DNA of 64,000 nucleotides from Nitrospinae bacterium CG11_big_fil_rev_8_21_14_0_20_45_15 (lineage in GTDB: Bacteria > Nitrospinota > Nitrospinia > Nitrospinales > VA-1): positions 474,957 to 538,956 of the forward strand of contig PCWG01000042.1 of assembly GCA_002787235.1 (NCBI GenBank), given 5' to 3'. Below, one piece after another: positions 17,230 to 25,110 of this stretch. Under the pieces are notes generated by a model. The model made no database searches and was not told where the DNA came from. It saw nothing but the letters and a program-made list of their open reading frames with translations. Made by a program: the position numbers and the translations under genes. Within the stretch, counting starts at the first letter, position 1. Each line of letters begins with the position of its first letter.

Positions 17230-19917
17230 TTGAGCGATATAGAACATAACGAAAATACGCAGTCTGAGTCGGAAGAGAAACCGTTGGCAGAAGAGAAACC
17301 TTTTGTTGATGAGGAAACTTCTTATAGTTTTCTATTCTTCTTAATGTCAGGAGCACTTCTCCTGGTAACGCTTTGGGCCTTTTGGGATGACGAATTCAGT
17401 CGTCGTGGTTTTAAGCAATATCAGGAGCAGTTCTACAAGGCTCAGTATGAGAGAGCTCGTGCTGAATGGGTGGAAGCAAATGATAAAATCTCTGCAAAAG
17501 AGAAAGAAATTGCTGCGCAACTTGAAAATACCGAGGAATCTCTGGAGTCCTCTCGGGAATACCAGGCCTTAGTTGACGCCGTTCTCGAAGCCCAAATCAA
17601 ACTGGATGAAGTCAAAGAGCAAAAGAAATTTGCTGGTAGCCGAGTTGATGAAGCTTTCTATTATTACAAGAAAGCCATGCATGGTGGTGAGAACTATGAT
17701 GTCCAAAAAGCCACCCTCAACGCATTGGAACAGGAAGTTTTAGATTTCGATCCTAAAATTGCTGAAAAGAAAGCAATTTTAGACGATCTGCAGACATCTT
17801 TGATGGAGTTTAAGTCCAAAGAAGTCAATCTGAAAAAAGAATTGAGATCTCTCACTGTGGAGCGTGATGGATTGAGCAAGAAAATGGACTATTACCGTCC
17901 ATTCAATATCATGTGGAAACCTTCTGAAATTCTACAGACGGTTATTCCTGGATTCAGTCAAAACAGTTTTTCTGAAATTATATACCGAGTTGATCGGTGT
18001 ATGACTTGTCATATTTCTTATGAAGATACCTACTATGAGAAATTTGAACAGCCGCTGAAAACCCATCCGAATCTTGACATACTGATAAAAAAACATCCAC
18101 CGAGTCGCACAGGCTGTACGTGGTGTCATATGGGGCAGGGATCAGCCACTGCACCTACAGAGGATGCTCATGGATCGCATCATGAGACCGACCAAACACG
18201 AGAAGTTAATGAGCCTATTTTGCATGGCAATTTGATACAGGGTCCTTGTCGCAATTGTCATGATGAGGTGATTTCACTGGAAGGTGCCCCTATGCTGACA
18301 AAGGGCAAGCAACTCTTCCAGAAATTAGGATGTCATGGCTGTCACTTGGCCGATGGATTTTCTAAAGAAGCCAAGGTTGGCCCACGACTGAACAGAATCA
18401 AATATAAGGTTGGAGCGGCCTGGCTTTTCGATTGGATCAAAGATCCTAAAAAGTACTTGCCTGATACTCGAATGCCGAATTTCAACCTCAATGATGAGGA
18501 TGCTTTGGCGATTACCGCGTATCTGATGGATTCGTCTGACAAAACTTTTAAATTTGACAATAAATTTAAGGAGGGGTCGGCTGAAAATGGCAAGAAACTT
18601 TTTGAAAGTGTGGGATGTTACGCATGTCATAAGTTTAAAGGTAAAGGCGAAACATTTGGCCCGGATCTCACCAATGTAGGTAACAAGGTCCGAAGCAAAT
18701 GGCTGATTAACTGGATTTCATTGCCGCATACTTACAATGATAAAAGCAGGATGCCCAATCTTCGAATCAGCTACGATGATGCGGCCGATATCTCAGCATT
18801 TCTTTTAAAGGGAAAAACACGGGTTCGTGATCGTCAACTTGAAAAGAAAGTCAGAGATCCCGAACTGGTTAAAGCGGGCAAGCTTCTTGTAAGCAGAAGA
18901 GGTTGTTTTGCATGTCATGATATCAATGGTATGGAAAGCATGGGGCGAATTGCACCTGAGCTTTCATCCTTTGGTAGAAAGATGATTGTAGAACTTGAAT
19001 TTGGTGACACACATATTCCTCATACCTGGGAGTCATGGGTAAGAACCAAACTCAAAAAACCCGATTCATTCAGGACTGAGCGGGTTTTAGACAAGATGCC
19101 CAATTTTAACCTGACCGATGATGAAATCGATGCCCTTGTGGTTCTTTTAAAAGGATTCAATGGTTCCAAAGTACCGGTCAGATATCAAAAGGTATTGAAC
19201 CCGAAAGAGAAAATCATTGAAAAGGGTCGTCGTTTAATCACAAAATACAATTGCCGCGGTTGTCACAGTGTCGAGGGCAAGGGTGGGGATATACAGAAAT
19301 ATCTCAATGGAAACCACCTTTATCCGCCACCACTTGAAGACGGTGCTTACCATGTAGGTGAAAGAATCAAAGCATCCTGGCTGTTTTCATTCTTGAAAAA
19401 TCCGACTCCGGTAAGGACCTGGGTTAAAGTGAAAATGCCCACCTTCTTCTTTACTGATGAAGAGGTTAGAGATTTAACGGCATATTTTGAAGCATTGTCG
19501 CCCGAGTCTATAAAGTATGAATCCGATATCCATCGTTCCAAGCCGAAAGAAGCTATTGAGAATGGTGTCAAGGCTGTCAACTACATGGATTGTGGAAAGT
19601 GTCATGACGATGGCGCAAAGGGAATTGACTTCTCAATTGCTGGCGCACGACTCAAACAAGACTGGATTCCAAAGTGGCTAGAAAACACCAGAGAATTGAT
19701 TCCCTGGACCAAAATGCCTAATCATTGGGATAAGAAGGATGGTAAGCTGGTTGTTAAAACCAAGTTTCCTGAACTGAAAAAACTTGGAACAGTGGATCAG
19801 CAGGCGGGTGCGATTCGAGATTACATTGTTTCAATAAACACCGCGGATGTTGATAACACTTTGAATCTTGCGGATACTTCCAGTGATGCTGACGAAGAGG
19901 AAGAAGAGGAAGAGTAA
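17230..19917 (+). CDS. Membrane-anchored octahaem cytochrome c with coiled coil, partner of the cytochrome b complex
   Basis: 895 residues from a TTG start with AGG upstream. Acidic cytoplasmic N-tail, one membrane anchor (about 34-52), then a long charged coiled-coil stalk (about 65-225). Eight CxxCH haem sites follow, beginning at residues 257, 296, 340, 368, 463, 559, 675 and 788. From 368 on, each haem sits in a roughly 100-residue cytochrome-c-like repeat with a downstream Met in a KMPNF-type context (RMPNF, RMPNL, KMPNF, KMPTF, KMPNH). This looks like serial duplication of a monohaem domain. The C-terminus is a run of Glu. It replaces cytochrome f/c1 in this operon and would take electrons from the Rieske protein (inference). 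Confidence 0.93.
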   Translation: MSDIEHNENTQSESEEKPLAEEKPFVDEETSYSFLFFLMSGALLLVTLWAFWDDEFSRRGFKQYQEQFYKAQYERARAEWVEANDKISAKEKEIAAQLENTEESLESSREYQALVDAVLEAQIKLDEVKEQKKFAGSRVDEAFYYYKKAMHGGENYDVQKATLNALEQEVLDFDPKIAEKKAILDDLQTSLMEFKSKEVNLKKELRSLTVERDGLSKKMDYYRPFNIMWKPSEILQTVIPGFSQNSFSEIIYRVDRCMTCHISYEDTYYEKFEQPLKTHPNLDILIKKHPPSRTGCTWCHMGQGSATAPTEDAHGSHHETDQTREVNEPILHGNLIQGPCRNCHDEVISLEGAPMLTKGKQLFQKLGCHGCHLADGFSKEAKVGPRLNRIKYKVGAAWLFDWIKDPKKYLPDTRMPNFNLNDEDALAITAYLMDSSDKTFKFDNKFKEGSAENGKKLFESVGCYACHKFKGKGETFGPDLTNVGNKVRSKWLINWISLPHTYNDKSRMPNLRISYDDAADISAFLLKGKTRVRDRQLEKKVRDPELVKAGKLLVSRRGCFACHDINGMESMGRIAPELSSFGRKMIVELEFGDTHIPHTWESWVRTKLKKPDSFRTERVLDKMPNFNLTDDEIDALVVLLKGFNGSKVPVRYQKVLNPKEKIIEKGRRLITKYNCRGCHSVEGKGGDIQKYLNGNHLYPPPLEDGAYHVGERIKASWLFSFLKNPTPVRTWVKVKMPTFFFTDEEVRDLTAYFEALSPESIKYESDIHRSKPKEAIENGVKAVNYMDCGKCHDDGAKGIDFSIAGARLKQDWIPKWLENTRELIPWTKMPNHWDKKDGKLVVKTKFPELKKLGTVDQQAGAIRDYIVSINTADVDNTLNLADTSSDADEEEEEEE

Positions 19918-19937
19918 GCACGTTCCAAAAAAAATAT

Positions 19938-19965
19938 CAGTGGCCCTCTCAAAAGGGGGGCACTG
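19938..19965 (+). terminator. Hairpin after the octahaem cytochrome gene
   Basis: A 5-bp CAGTG/CACTG base, one bulged G and a further G/C-rich inner stem. It lacks a U-tract, so it may be a weak terminator or an mRNA-stabilising hairpin that lowers expression of the two small genes behind it. Confidence 0.4.
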
Positions 19966-20038
19966 TGTACTTATTGCTTAAATCTTTAATCAGTGTATAA
20001 TAAACACCTTACCGACTTATTAAATAAGGCGAAATGAT

Positions 20039-20221
20039 ATGGAAAATTCAGGACTCGAAAATTTTTTGTTGATTGCTACCAAACCTGACAATATCCCGAT
20101 TGGTACGATGCTCTTGTTTGTAGGCTTTGTTACCTGGATTGCAATCAAACAAATGATTGCACATGACAAGTTGATCAAAGAAGGCAAAAAAGAAAAAATC
20201 TGGGATGAAATGATCAAGTAA
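20039..20221 (+). CDS. Small single-span membrane protein behind the cytochrome b complex
   Basis: 60 residues. One hydrophobic helix (about 20-37, IGTMLLFVGFVTWIAI) is followed by a charged, Lys/Glu-rich tail. The stop codon is directly followed by the GTG of the next gene, with no spacer, so the two are translationally coupled. Size and topology resemble small assembly or stabilising subunits of respiratory complexes, but no family is recognised; a subunit role is inferred only from position. Confidence 0.65.
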   Translation: MENSGLENFLLIATKPDNIPIGTMLLFVGFVTWIAIKQMIAHDKLIKEGKKEKIWDEMIK

Positions 20222-20716
20222 GTGGGCGTATTTATACTGGCATTCGCTGGCTTTGCGATCGGAATCGTACTCATTTTTTTTCTGAAAACCGTTTCCCCCC
20301 CTCAACAGCAAGAGAAAATTAAATTTGACCGTCCCGAAGATCGTCCTGTTTATTTGGACGACCCCGAGGAGTTCAAATCCAAATGCATTGAATTTCTAGA
20401 GAAATTCAATTTGGAGTACAAACATTCCGTCTGGGCCAACGACTCCGAACTTGAAATTGATATGAGAGACGAAACGCCCGTTGTTGGCGGTATTTACCTT
20501 GCTCTCTGTATCATCAATCCTCTGCAAAATACCGTCGATGCTTTTAAAGTAAAAGGCTTCCTTGAGACTGTGAAAGGCGAGGGAGCCAGCCGTGGCATCC
20601 TCATCACGACAGGCTATTTTGCTCCCGAAGCGTTAAAAGCAATCGAAGAAGAACCTGTCGAGCTGGTCGATGTCGTGCAGTTCTTATCCTACCTGAAACG
20701 ATTCGAGATTTACTAA
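20222..20716 (+). CDS. Membrane-anchored protein with Mrr/restriction-endonuclease-like domain
   Basis: 164 residues from GTG immediately after the preceding TAA. An N-terminal membrane helix (3-22) is followed by a soluble alpha/beta domain whose C-terminal half, RGILITTGYFAPEALKAIEE, matches the end of the Mrr-type nuclease fold (GILVTTS-F-x-A-x4-A). The preceding D-(E/Q)-x-K active site is not clearly present: EIDMRD may supply the Asp, but there is no QxK. It may therefore be a catalytically dead relative. Codon use matches the operon. Function unknown; a nuclease role is doubtful. Confidence 0.65.
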   Translation: MGVFILAFAGFAIGIVLIFFLKTVSPPQQQEKIKFDRPEDRPVYLDDPEEFKSKCIEFLEKFNLEYKHSVWANDSELEIDMRDETPVVGGIYLALCIINPLQNTVDAFKVKGFLETVKGEGASRGILITTGYFAPEALKAIEEEPVELVDVVQFLSYLKRFEIY

Positions 20717-20768
20717 AGATCATTTGATTGGAAACAGCACAATCGCAGTTTCTCCAACTAAAGAATTT

Positions 20769-21860
20769 TCAGGTTAATTCTGGTAGTTTCCTTATAACGG
20801 AATAACATTTCAAAACCTCTCCCGCTTTCAATTCCCCGACGTCTTTCTTCAATGGTTTTTCTTCTTGTGTGAAGACAAACCGCGTTTCATCGAGATTCTT
20901 TCCACGCAAGGTCGCGGAAATCAATAATTGCCCCGGTTCGGCCAGAGGTTCCAGACGCGCCCCTTCACTCAGGGCAGGTCCTTCCGGTGCCATTTTCTTT
21001 AGAGTTGCGTTATAGACGATAGAAAGTTCCCCAAATCCCATACCTATCCGCGCTACAATTTTTCGAGTTCTGAGGATTTCAATCAAACTAAGAGCAAATT
21101 CAATGCCCGAGTTCGGGTTTTCAAATCCAACAAAAATAGCATCGCCCCAGGTATTGGCATGTTTTCCCATATTCGGTTCGTCGGCAACTTCACACAATAA
21201 CCCTTCTGCATAATGCCTAGTGCTTTTCATAGCTGATAGCTGTTCATCTCCCGATAACTTGGAAAAGCCCTTGAGATCGAGAAACAAAACGGTGAGTGCT
21301 TTTGTTTCCTTATGCTCTGGATGTTCCATAGAGTGAATGTAGGCTTTGAGACCCTCCACTTGTTTGAGCAGATTTGTGTTGTGTTGCTCCACCACATTCA
21401 GAGCAAGCGATTTGCTTTTCAATTGCTCTGTGATCAGTTTTTGGTCGCGTTTAAACTCTGAAGTGATCGTTTCCAGCTCAGCATTAAATTCTTCTGCCGG
21501 ACCATCTTTTTTGTCCACCACGGAGATGCGGACCTTGGCCCGGCCACCTACATTTTCTATGGTGCGGATGCTGATTTCCACACCCGCATGTTCGTTTTGA
21601 ATCTTTTCGATCAGGTGAGGAAGAAAGGCCATTTCGATTTGAGAAATACCTTCCTGATAATCCAGCTCGATTTGCGGATTTTGCGCGTAGGCCTTTTCGA
21701 ATTCTCCGGGTCCGTATTCACTAAAGCCTTTTAACTCACTTCCATTCTTAGACCAGTAGACGTTTTCGCAAATGATGTTTTTTATATTCCAATACGATCG
21801 TTGCGTCTCCCAAAGACAGGCACCGGTGAGAGTCGCACCCTCCAAATTTGCTCTAAGCAT
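20769..21860 (-). CDS. Pentapeptide-repeat / class III adenylate-cyclase-like protein
   Basis: 363 residues from the first canonical start (ATG at 21860). It opens inside a pentapeptide repeat run (ANLEGATLTGACL). Then come a WSK linker, a coiled-coil stretch (about 130-180) and a class III cyclase homology domain (about 190-350): LTVLFLDLKGFSKLSGDE (metal Asp region), NTWGDAIFVGF (GDA-type dimer loop) and ARIGMGFGE. Transition-state Asn/Arg residues are not obvious, so catalysis is uncertain. The start is almost surely not real: in-frame pentapeptide coding continues upstream (see the next entry). It stands alone, convergent with the cytochrome operon. Confidence 0.8.
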   Translation of the reverse strand: MLRANLEGATLTGACLWETQRSYWNIKNIICENVYWSKNGSELKGFSEYGPGEFEKAYAQNPQIELDYQEGISQIEMAFLPHLIEKIQNEHAGVEISIRTIENVGGRAKVRISVVDKKDGPAEEFNAELETITSEFKRDQKLITEQLKSKSLALNVVEQHNTNLLKQVEGLKAYIHSMEHPEHKETKALTVLFLDLKGFSKLSGDEQLSAMKSTRHYAEGLLCEVADEPNMGKHANTWGDAIFVGFENPNSGIEFALSLIEILRTRKIVARIGMGFGELSIVYNATLKKMAPEGPALSEGARLEPLAEPGQLLISATLRGKNLDETRFVFTQEEKPLKKDVGELKAGEVLKCYSVIRKLPELT

Positions 21861-22025
21861 ATTGGTCGCATTCAGGTCTGCATCACTGAGGTTTGCCTCA
21901 AAAAGGTCTGTATCAAATATGTTTGCCTGAATAAGGTCTGGCGTGATTTCTGGATGGGCTTTCCGCCATGCATTCCAGTTGTCAACACTTTCTTCTAGTT
22001 TCTTTAAATGCTCTGGATTGGCTAT
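21861..22025 (-). other. In-frame 5' extension of the cyclase-like gene lacking a canonical start codon
   Basis: The frame stays open upstream of 21860 to a TAG at 22041-22043. It reads as a typical N-terminus of this protein class: ANPEHLKKLEESVDNWNAWR, then PDLIQANIFDTDLFEANLSD, i.e. more pentapeptides. Where homologues as I recall them begin M-A-N-P, the codon here (22023-22025) is ATA. There is no ATG, GTG or TTG in the extension. A GAGAAAG lies 13 bases before the ATA. Either a rare ATA/ATC start is used or the start was lost by an ATG-to-ATA change. Confidence 0.7.
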
Positions 22026-22129
22026 GATTATTTTATGCTTTCTCTATCTGACAGGTTCCAATAATATTTGTATACCTTACTTTAGGACGATTTGTTCGAC
22101 AATGATTATGGTTTGTACTATGAAAATGG

Positions 22130-22162
22130 ATTGCCACACCGCTTTCAGCGGTTCGCAATGAC
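22130..22162. repeat. REP-like palindrome upstream of metF
   Basis: ATTGC(CAC)ACCGCTTTCAGCGGT(TC)GCAATGAC: nested inverted arms (ATTGC/GCAAT and ACCGCT/AGCGGT). It closely resembles the dispersed extragenic palindromes containing CATTGCGA that are known from many Gram-negative genomes. Only one copy is visible in this window, in a 290-base stretch that otherwise has no gene. Confidence 0.6.
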
Positions 22163-22315
22163 GAGCAGAGGACCTCATACAGCAGTTAGCTATGACGTAC
22201 GGGGTTCCGGAGGTGAAGTGAATGCTGTTATTGTAGAGTGTTTTCTACGGAATATTTGCCTGAAAATGTTTGTAAAACATTGTAAAACTTGTTCTTACCT
22301 GTTATTATTCCAAGC

Positions 22316-23188
22316 ATGAAGATCAAAGAAATCCTGAATACCAAGCGACCTGTTTTTTCCTTTGAATTTTTTCCCCCGAAGGATTCTGCCGGCTTTGAAT
22401 CGCTGTTTCAAACCATTGAAAGTCTCAAACCTTTGGCCCCGGCCTTTGTTTCGGTCACTTATGGTGCGGGCGGAAGCTCCCGGCACAAGACCATTGATCT
22501 CGTCGGTCGCATCAAAAATGATGTGGGCATTGAGGCGATGGCGCATTTGACCTGTGTCGGACATTCCCGGGACGAAATCGGCGAGGTTCTGAAAGAGCTG
22601 GAAGCCAAGGGCATCGAGAATGTCTTGGCCTTGCGCGGTGATCCGCCACAAGGGCAGGAACATTTTGTTGCGCATGAAAATGGCTTCAAATACGCAAATG
22701 AGTTGACAGAGTTCATCAAACACAATTATTCTTTTTGCCTGGGGGTTGCGGGATATCCTGAAGTGCATCCTGAGTCGAGTAACCCGGTTTCGGACATTGA
22801 AAACCTGAAAAGGAAAGTGTCGGCAGGGGCCGATTTCATCATCACTCAATTATTTTTTAACAACGATCATTATTTTGATTTTGTGACCCGGGTTCGTGCG
22901 GCGGGGATCACGGTGCCTGTCATTCCCGGCATCATGCCGATTTTGAATTTGAAGCAGACGATACGTTTCACTCAGATGTGTCAGGCGGAAATTCCTGTGG
23001 ATTTGATGAATAAAATGGAAGCGGTCAAGGACGATACCGAGGCGGTTAAACAAATTGGCATCGACCATGCGGCTCAGCAGTGCCGCAACTTGCTGGATGG
23101 CGGTGCTCCGGGTATTCATTTTTACACGCTCAACCGTTCCAATGCGACACTGGCCATCATGGAAACTTTAAAATCGGATTTCCTCTAA
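22316..23188 (+). CDS. metF: 5,10-methylenetetrahydrofolate reductase
   Basis: 290 residues from the ATG at 22316; a TTG 27 bases earlier adds a non-family tail. It reduces methylene-THF to methyl-THF with FAD, supplying the methyl group for methionine. Family motifs: SFEFFPPKD (with the catalytic Glu), SVTYGAGGSSR, HLTCVGHSRDEI, NVLALRGDPP, GVAGYPEVHPES, and GADFIITQLFF near 180. Third positions are visibly richer in G/C than in neighbouring genes, which could reflect transfer or expression level. It stands 290 bases from the divergent cyclase-like gene. Confidence 0.95.
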   Translation: MKIKEILNTKRPVFSFEFFPPKDSAGFESLFQTIESLKPLAPAFVSVTYGAGGSSRHKTIDLVGRIKNDVGIEAMAHLTCVGHSRDEIGEVLKELEAKGIENVLALRGDPPQGQEHFVAHENGFKYANELTEFIKHNYSFCLGVAGYPEVHPESSNPVSDIENLKRKVSAGADFIITQLFFNNDHYFDFVTRVRAAGITVPVIPGIMPILNLKQTIRFTQMCQAEIPVDLMNKMEAVKDDTEAVKQIGIDHAAQQCRNLLDGGAPGIHFYTLNRSNATLAIMETLKSDFL

Positions 23189-23248
23189 AAGTATCACATT
23201 ATGCCCACAATGCTTGGTAAATATCTATCAGGAGGGGTGGGTGATTCG

Positions 23249-24097
23249 ATGATCCGATCGATTGTTTACTTCATAGAATTTTCTTATCGTACAATATTTT
23301 TCAGGCCGGTTTCTTCCTTTCCAATCTGTCTTTCCTCTTTTGGTATATTTCTAATCATTACTGGTGTTATTTTCTTTGGAATGAGTTCCTCTCAGGTAAT
23401 GGCTCAGACGGAGACTGTACCGGAAATCACAAACGGAATGGTCCTCATCCCAGCGGGTAAGTTCACCATGGGATGCAGTAAGTTTGGTCCTGAGCACGGT
23501 TTCCAGGAGCATGAAGTTTATGTGAGTGATTTTTTGATCGACCGCTATGAAGTGACGAATGAGCAATACGAAAAAATTGTGGTGGAGCACAGTGAGCGGC
23601 GCAGTCCGTTTTCAAAATGCGAAAATTGTCCCGTTTCCAAGGTCAGCTGGTACGAAGCCGCTGACTATTGTTACCTCATTGGAAAGTCGTTACCCACTGA
23701 GGCGCAATGGGAAAAGGCCGCTGGTGCCGCAAACGGTTGCGAATTTCCCTGGGGAGATGAATTTGATCCGACCAAAGATCAAGCTCGGGGAGGTTTGAAG
23801 CTTAGAGACAATACCAGTTCTGTGGGCAGTTATCCTCCAAACAAGTATGGTTTGTACGACATGGCGGGTAATATGTGGGAATGGGTTGCCGATTGGTTTT
23901 CAATCCACAATATTCCTCCAGAAGTATTGTATAATCCCAAAGGACTGAGTCGCGGTACGATGAAGGTCCGGCGAGGCGGTGCCTGGTCGGATAGTGTCAA
24001 TGCGATGAGAACAGGTTGGCGAGACCGAAGCCACCCTTTTTCCAGAGGATTGAATGATATCGGTTTTCGATGCGCTGTGAATCTCATCAGCAAATGA
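23249..24097 (+). CDS. Formylglycine-generating-enzyme (SUMF1/EgtB/PvdO) family protein, exported or membrane-anchored
   Basis: 282 residues from the ATG at 23249, which follows an AGGAGGGG; an ATG at 23201 is possible but has no site. A signal anchor (about 28-50) is followed by the FGE-sulfatase domain: MVLIPAGKFTMGC, IDRYEVTNEQY, PVSKVSWYEAADYC, LPTEAQWEKAA, YDMAGNMWEWVADWF, VRRGGAWSD and IGFRCAV. The Cys pair of aerobic sulfatase-activating enzymes is not evident, so this is more likely one of the many non-sulfatase members. No sulfatase or kinase partner is adjacent; a leucine-rich repeat gene follows. Confidence 0.9.
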   Translation: MIRSIVYFIEFSYRTIFFRPVSSFPICLSSFGIFLIITGVIFFGMSSSQVMAQTETVPEITNGMVLIPAGKFTMGCSKFGPEHGFQEHEVYVSDFLIDRYEVTNEQYEKIVVEHSERRSPFSKCENCPVSKVSWYEAADYCYLIGKSLPTEAQWEKAAGAANGCEFPWGDEFDPTKDQARGGLKLRDNTSSVGSYPPNKYGLYDMAGNMWEWVADWFSIHNIPPEVLYNPKGLSRGTMKVRRGGAWSDSVNAMRTGWRDRSHPFSRGLNDIGFRCAVNLISK

Positions 24098-24152
24098 GAT
24101 CGCAAATTGAAGTAGAATCCTTTCCCCCATTCTTAAACATGCAAACACTTAT

Positions 24153-24887
24153 ATGGTAAGCGAATCCAAAATAGAATACCTTGATCGTCTGGTTAAAGAA
24201 TCCCTTGAAGAGGATGACGAAACGGTCGATTTGAAGGGAAAGTTTTTCGGCGATGAAGGTATAGAAGCTTTGGTTCATTGCAAACGCCTGCAAGGGGTAG
24301 AAAATCTTGATGTGACGCGTAATAATTTGACGCACAAAAGTGCAAAGATGATTGCGGAATGTCCTTATCTGGTAGAGCTTCGTCGCTTGTACATAGGGGA
24401 TAATAATATTTCTGATCGGGGTGCGACTGCCTTGGCAGAAGCCGTTTTCGCGCCGAATCTGTCTTTATTGGATTTGCGGTTCAACAATATCACAGCAAGC
24501 GGAGGCGAGGCCATTGCGGAGTCTGCTCTTTTTACCAAACTTCAGATTTTGGTCATGCAAGAGAACCACGTCGGTGACCGCGCCCTTGAATATCTGGCGA
24601 AAAACGCAGGATTCGGGAATCTTCGCAAACTGAATTTTTACCGCACCGGTGTTACCAATGAAGGCATCAAGGCACTTGCCAAATCCAAGGTATTGAAAAA
24701 AGTAAGACATTTGAATCTCGCAAGAAATTACGTTTCTTTTGCGGCGGCTGAAGCATTGGCAAACACCAAAACGCTGACCAATATTGAAACCCTGATGTTC
24801 TACGATACAACGATCGGTGACGCAGGTGTTAAAGCACTTGTCAATTCCCCTTCATTTTCAAAATTGAAAACTTTGAGAGTAACCTGA
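24153..24887 (+). CDS. Leucine-rich repeat (RNI-like) protein
   Basis: 244 residues, cytoplasmic (no signal peptide). Seven or so repeats of about 26-28 residues carry the pattern L-x2-L-x-(L/V)-x2-N-x-(I/L) followed by a helix such as GATALAEAV: VENLDVTRNNLT, LRRLYIGDNNIS, LSLLDLRFNNIT, LQILVMQENHV, LRKLNFYRTGV, VRHLNLARNYV. The repeat length and alternating helix match the ribonuclease-inhibitor class, a protein-binding solenoid. The N-terminal 25 residues are acidic. A second, shorter protein of this kind lies at 60805-61329. The partner is unknown. Confidence 0.9.
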   Translation: MVSESKIEYLDRLVKESLEEDDETVDLKGKFFGDEGIEALVHCKRLQGVENLDVTRNNLTHKSAKMIAECPYLVELRRLYIGDNNISDRGATALAEAVFAPNLSLLDLRFNNITASGGEAIAESALFTKLQILVMQENHVGDRALEYLAKNAGFGNLRKLNFYRTGVTNEGIKALAKSKVLKKVRHLNLARNYVSFAAAEALANTKTLTNIETLMFYDTTIGDAGVKALVNSPSFSKLKTLRVT

Positions 24888-24927
24888 TAGAATAAGGTTG
24901 TTGTTCCTTTACAACTGGAGAACGAGC

Positions 24928-25041
24928 TTGTCCGTTTTTCGGGTGGCCTGCCACATTTATTTTTTCGCTTTTGCCACAATGGTTTTTTGCTTATTCTGTC
25001 CGTCGAATACAGAACAGGATGCTGTTCTCTGGCAATTATGA
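24928..25041 (+). CDS. Possible small lipoprotein or membrane peptide (37 residues)
   Basis: TTG start 8 bases after GGAG, consistent with other well-supported TTG starts in this window. The peptide has a basic N-terminus, a hydrophobic core (IYFFAFATMVFCLFC) ending in Cys-Pro-Ser-Asn, and a short polar tail. That is lipoprotein-like, though the lipobox is poor. It occupies an otherwise empty gap before proA. No homologue comes to mind. Confidence 0.3.
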   Translation: MSVFRVACHIYFFAFATMVFCLFCPSNTEQDAVLWQL

Positions 25042-25110
25042 GCTGTTTCTATCCAACTTGCCCCAGGAACTGATTCACCTTCTTCAAATTAACTTTTTTC
25101 AGAACGAATC

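Noticed and set aside
22092-22319. 75-codon frame upstream of metF
   Set aside because: It runs through the REP-like palindrome and into the metF start in another frame, with no coding signature.
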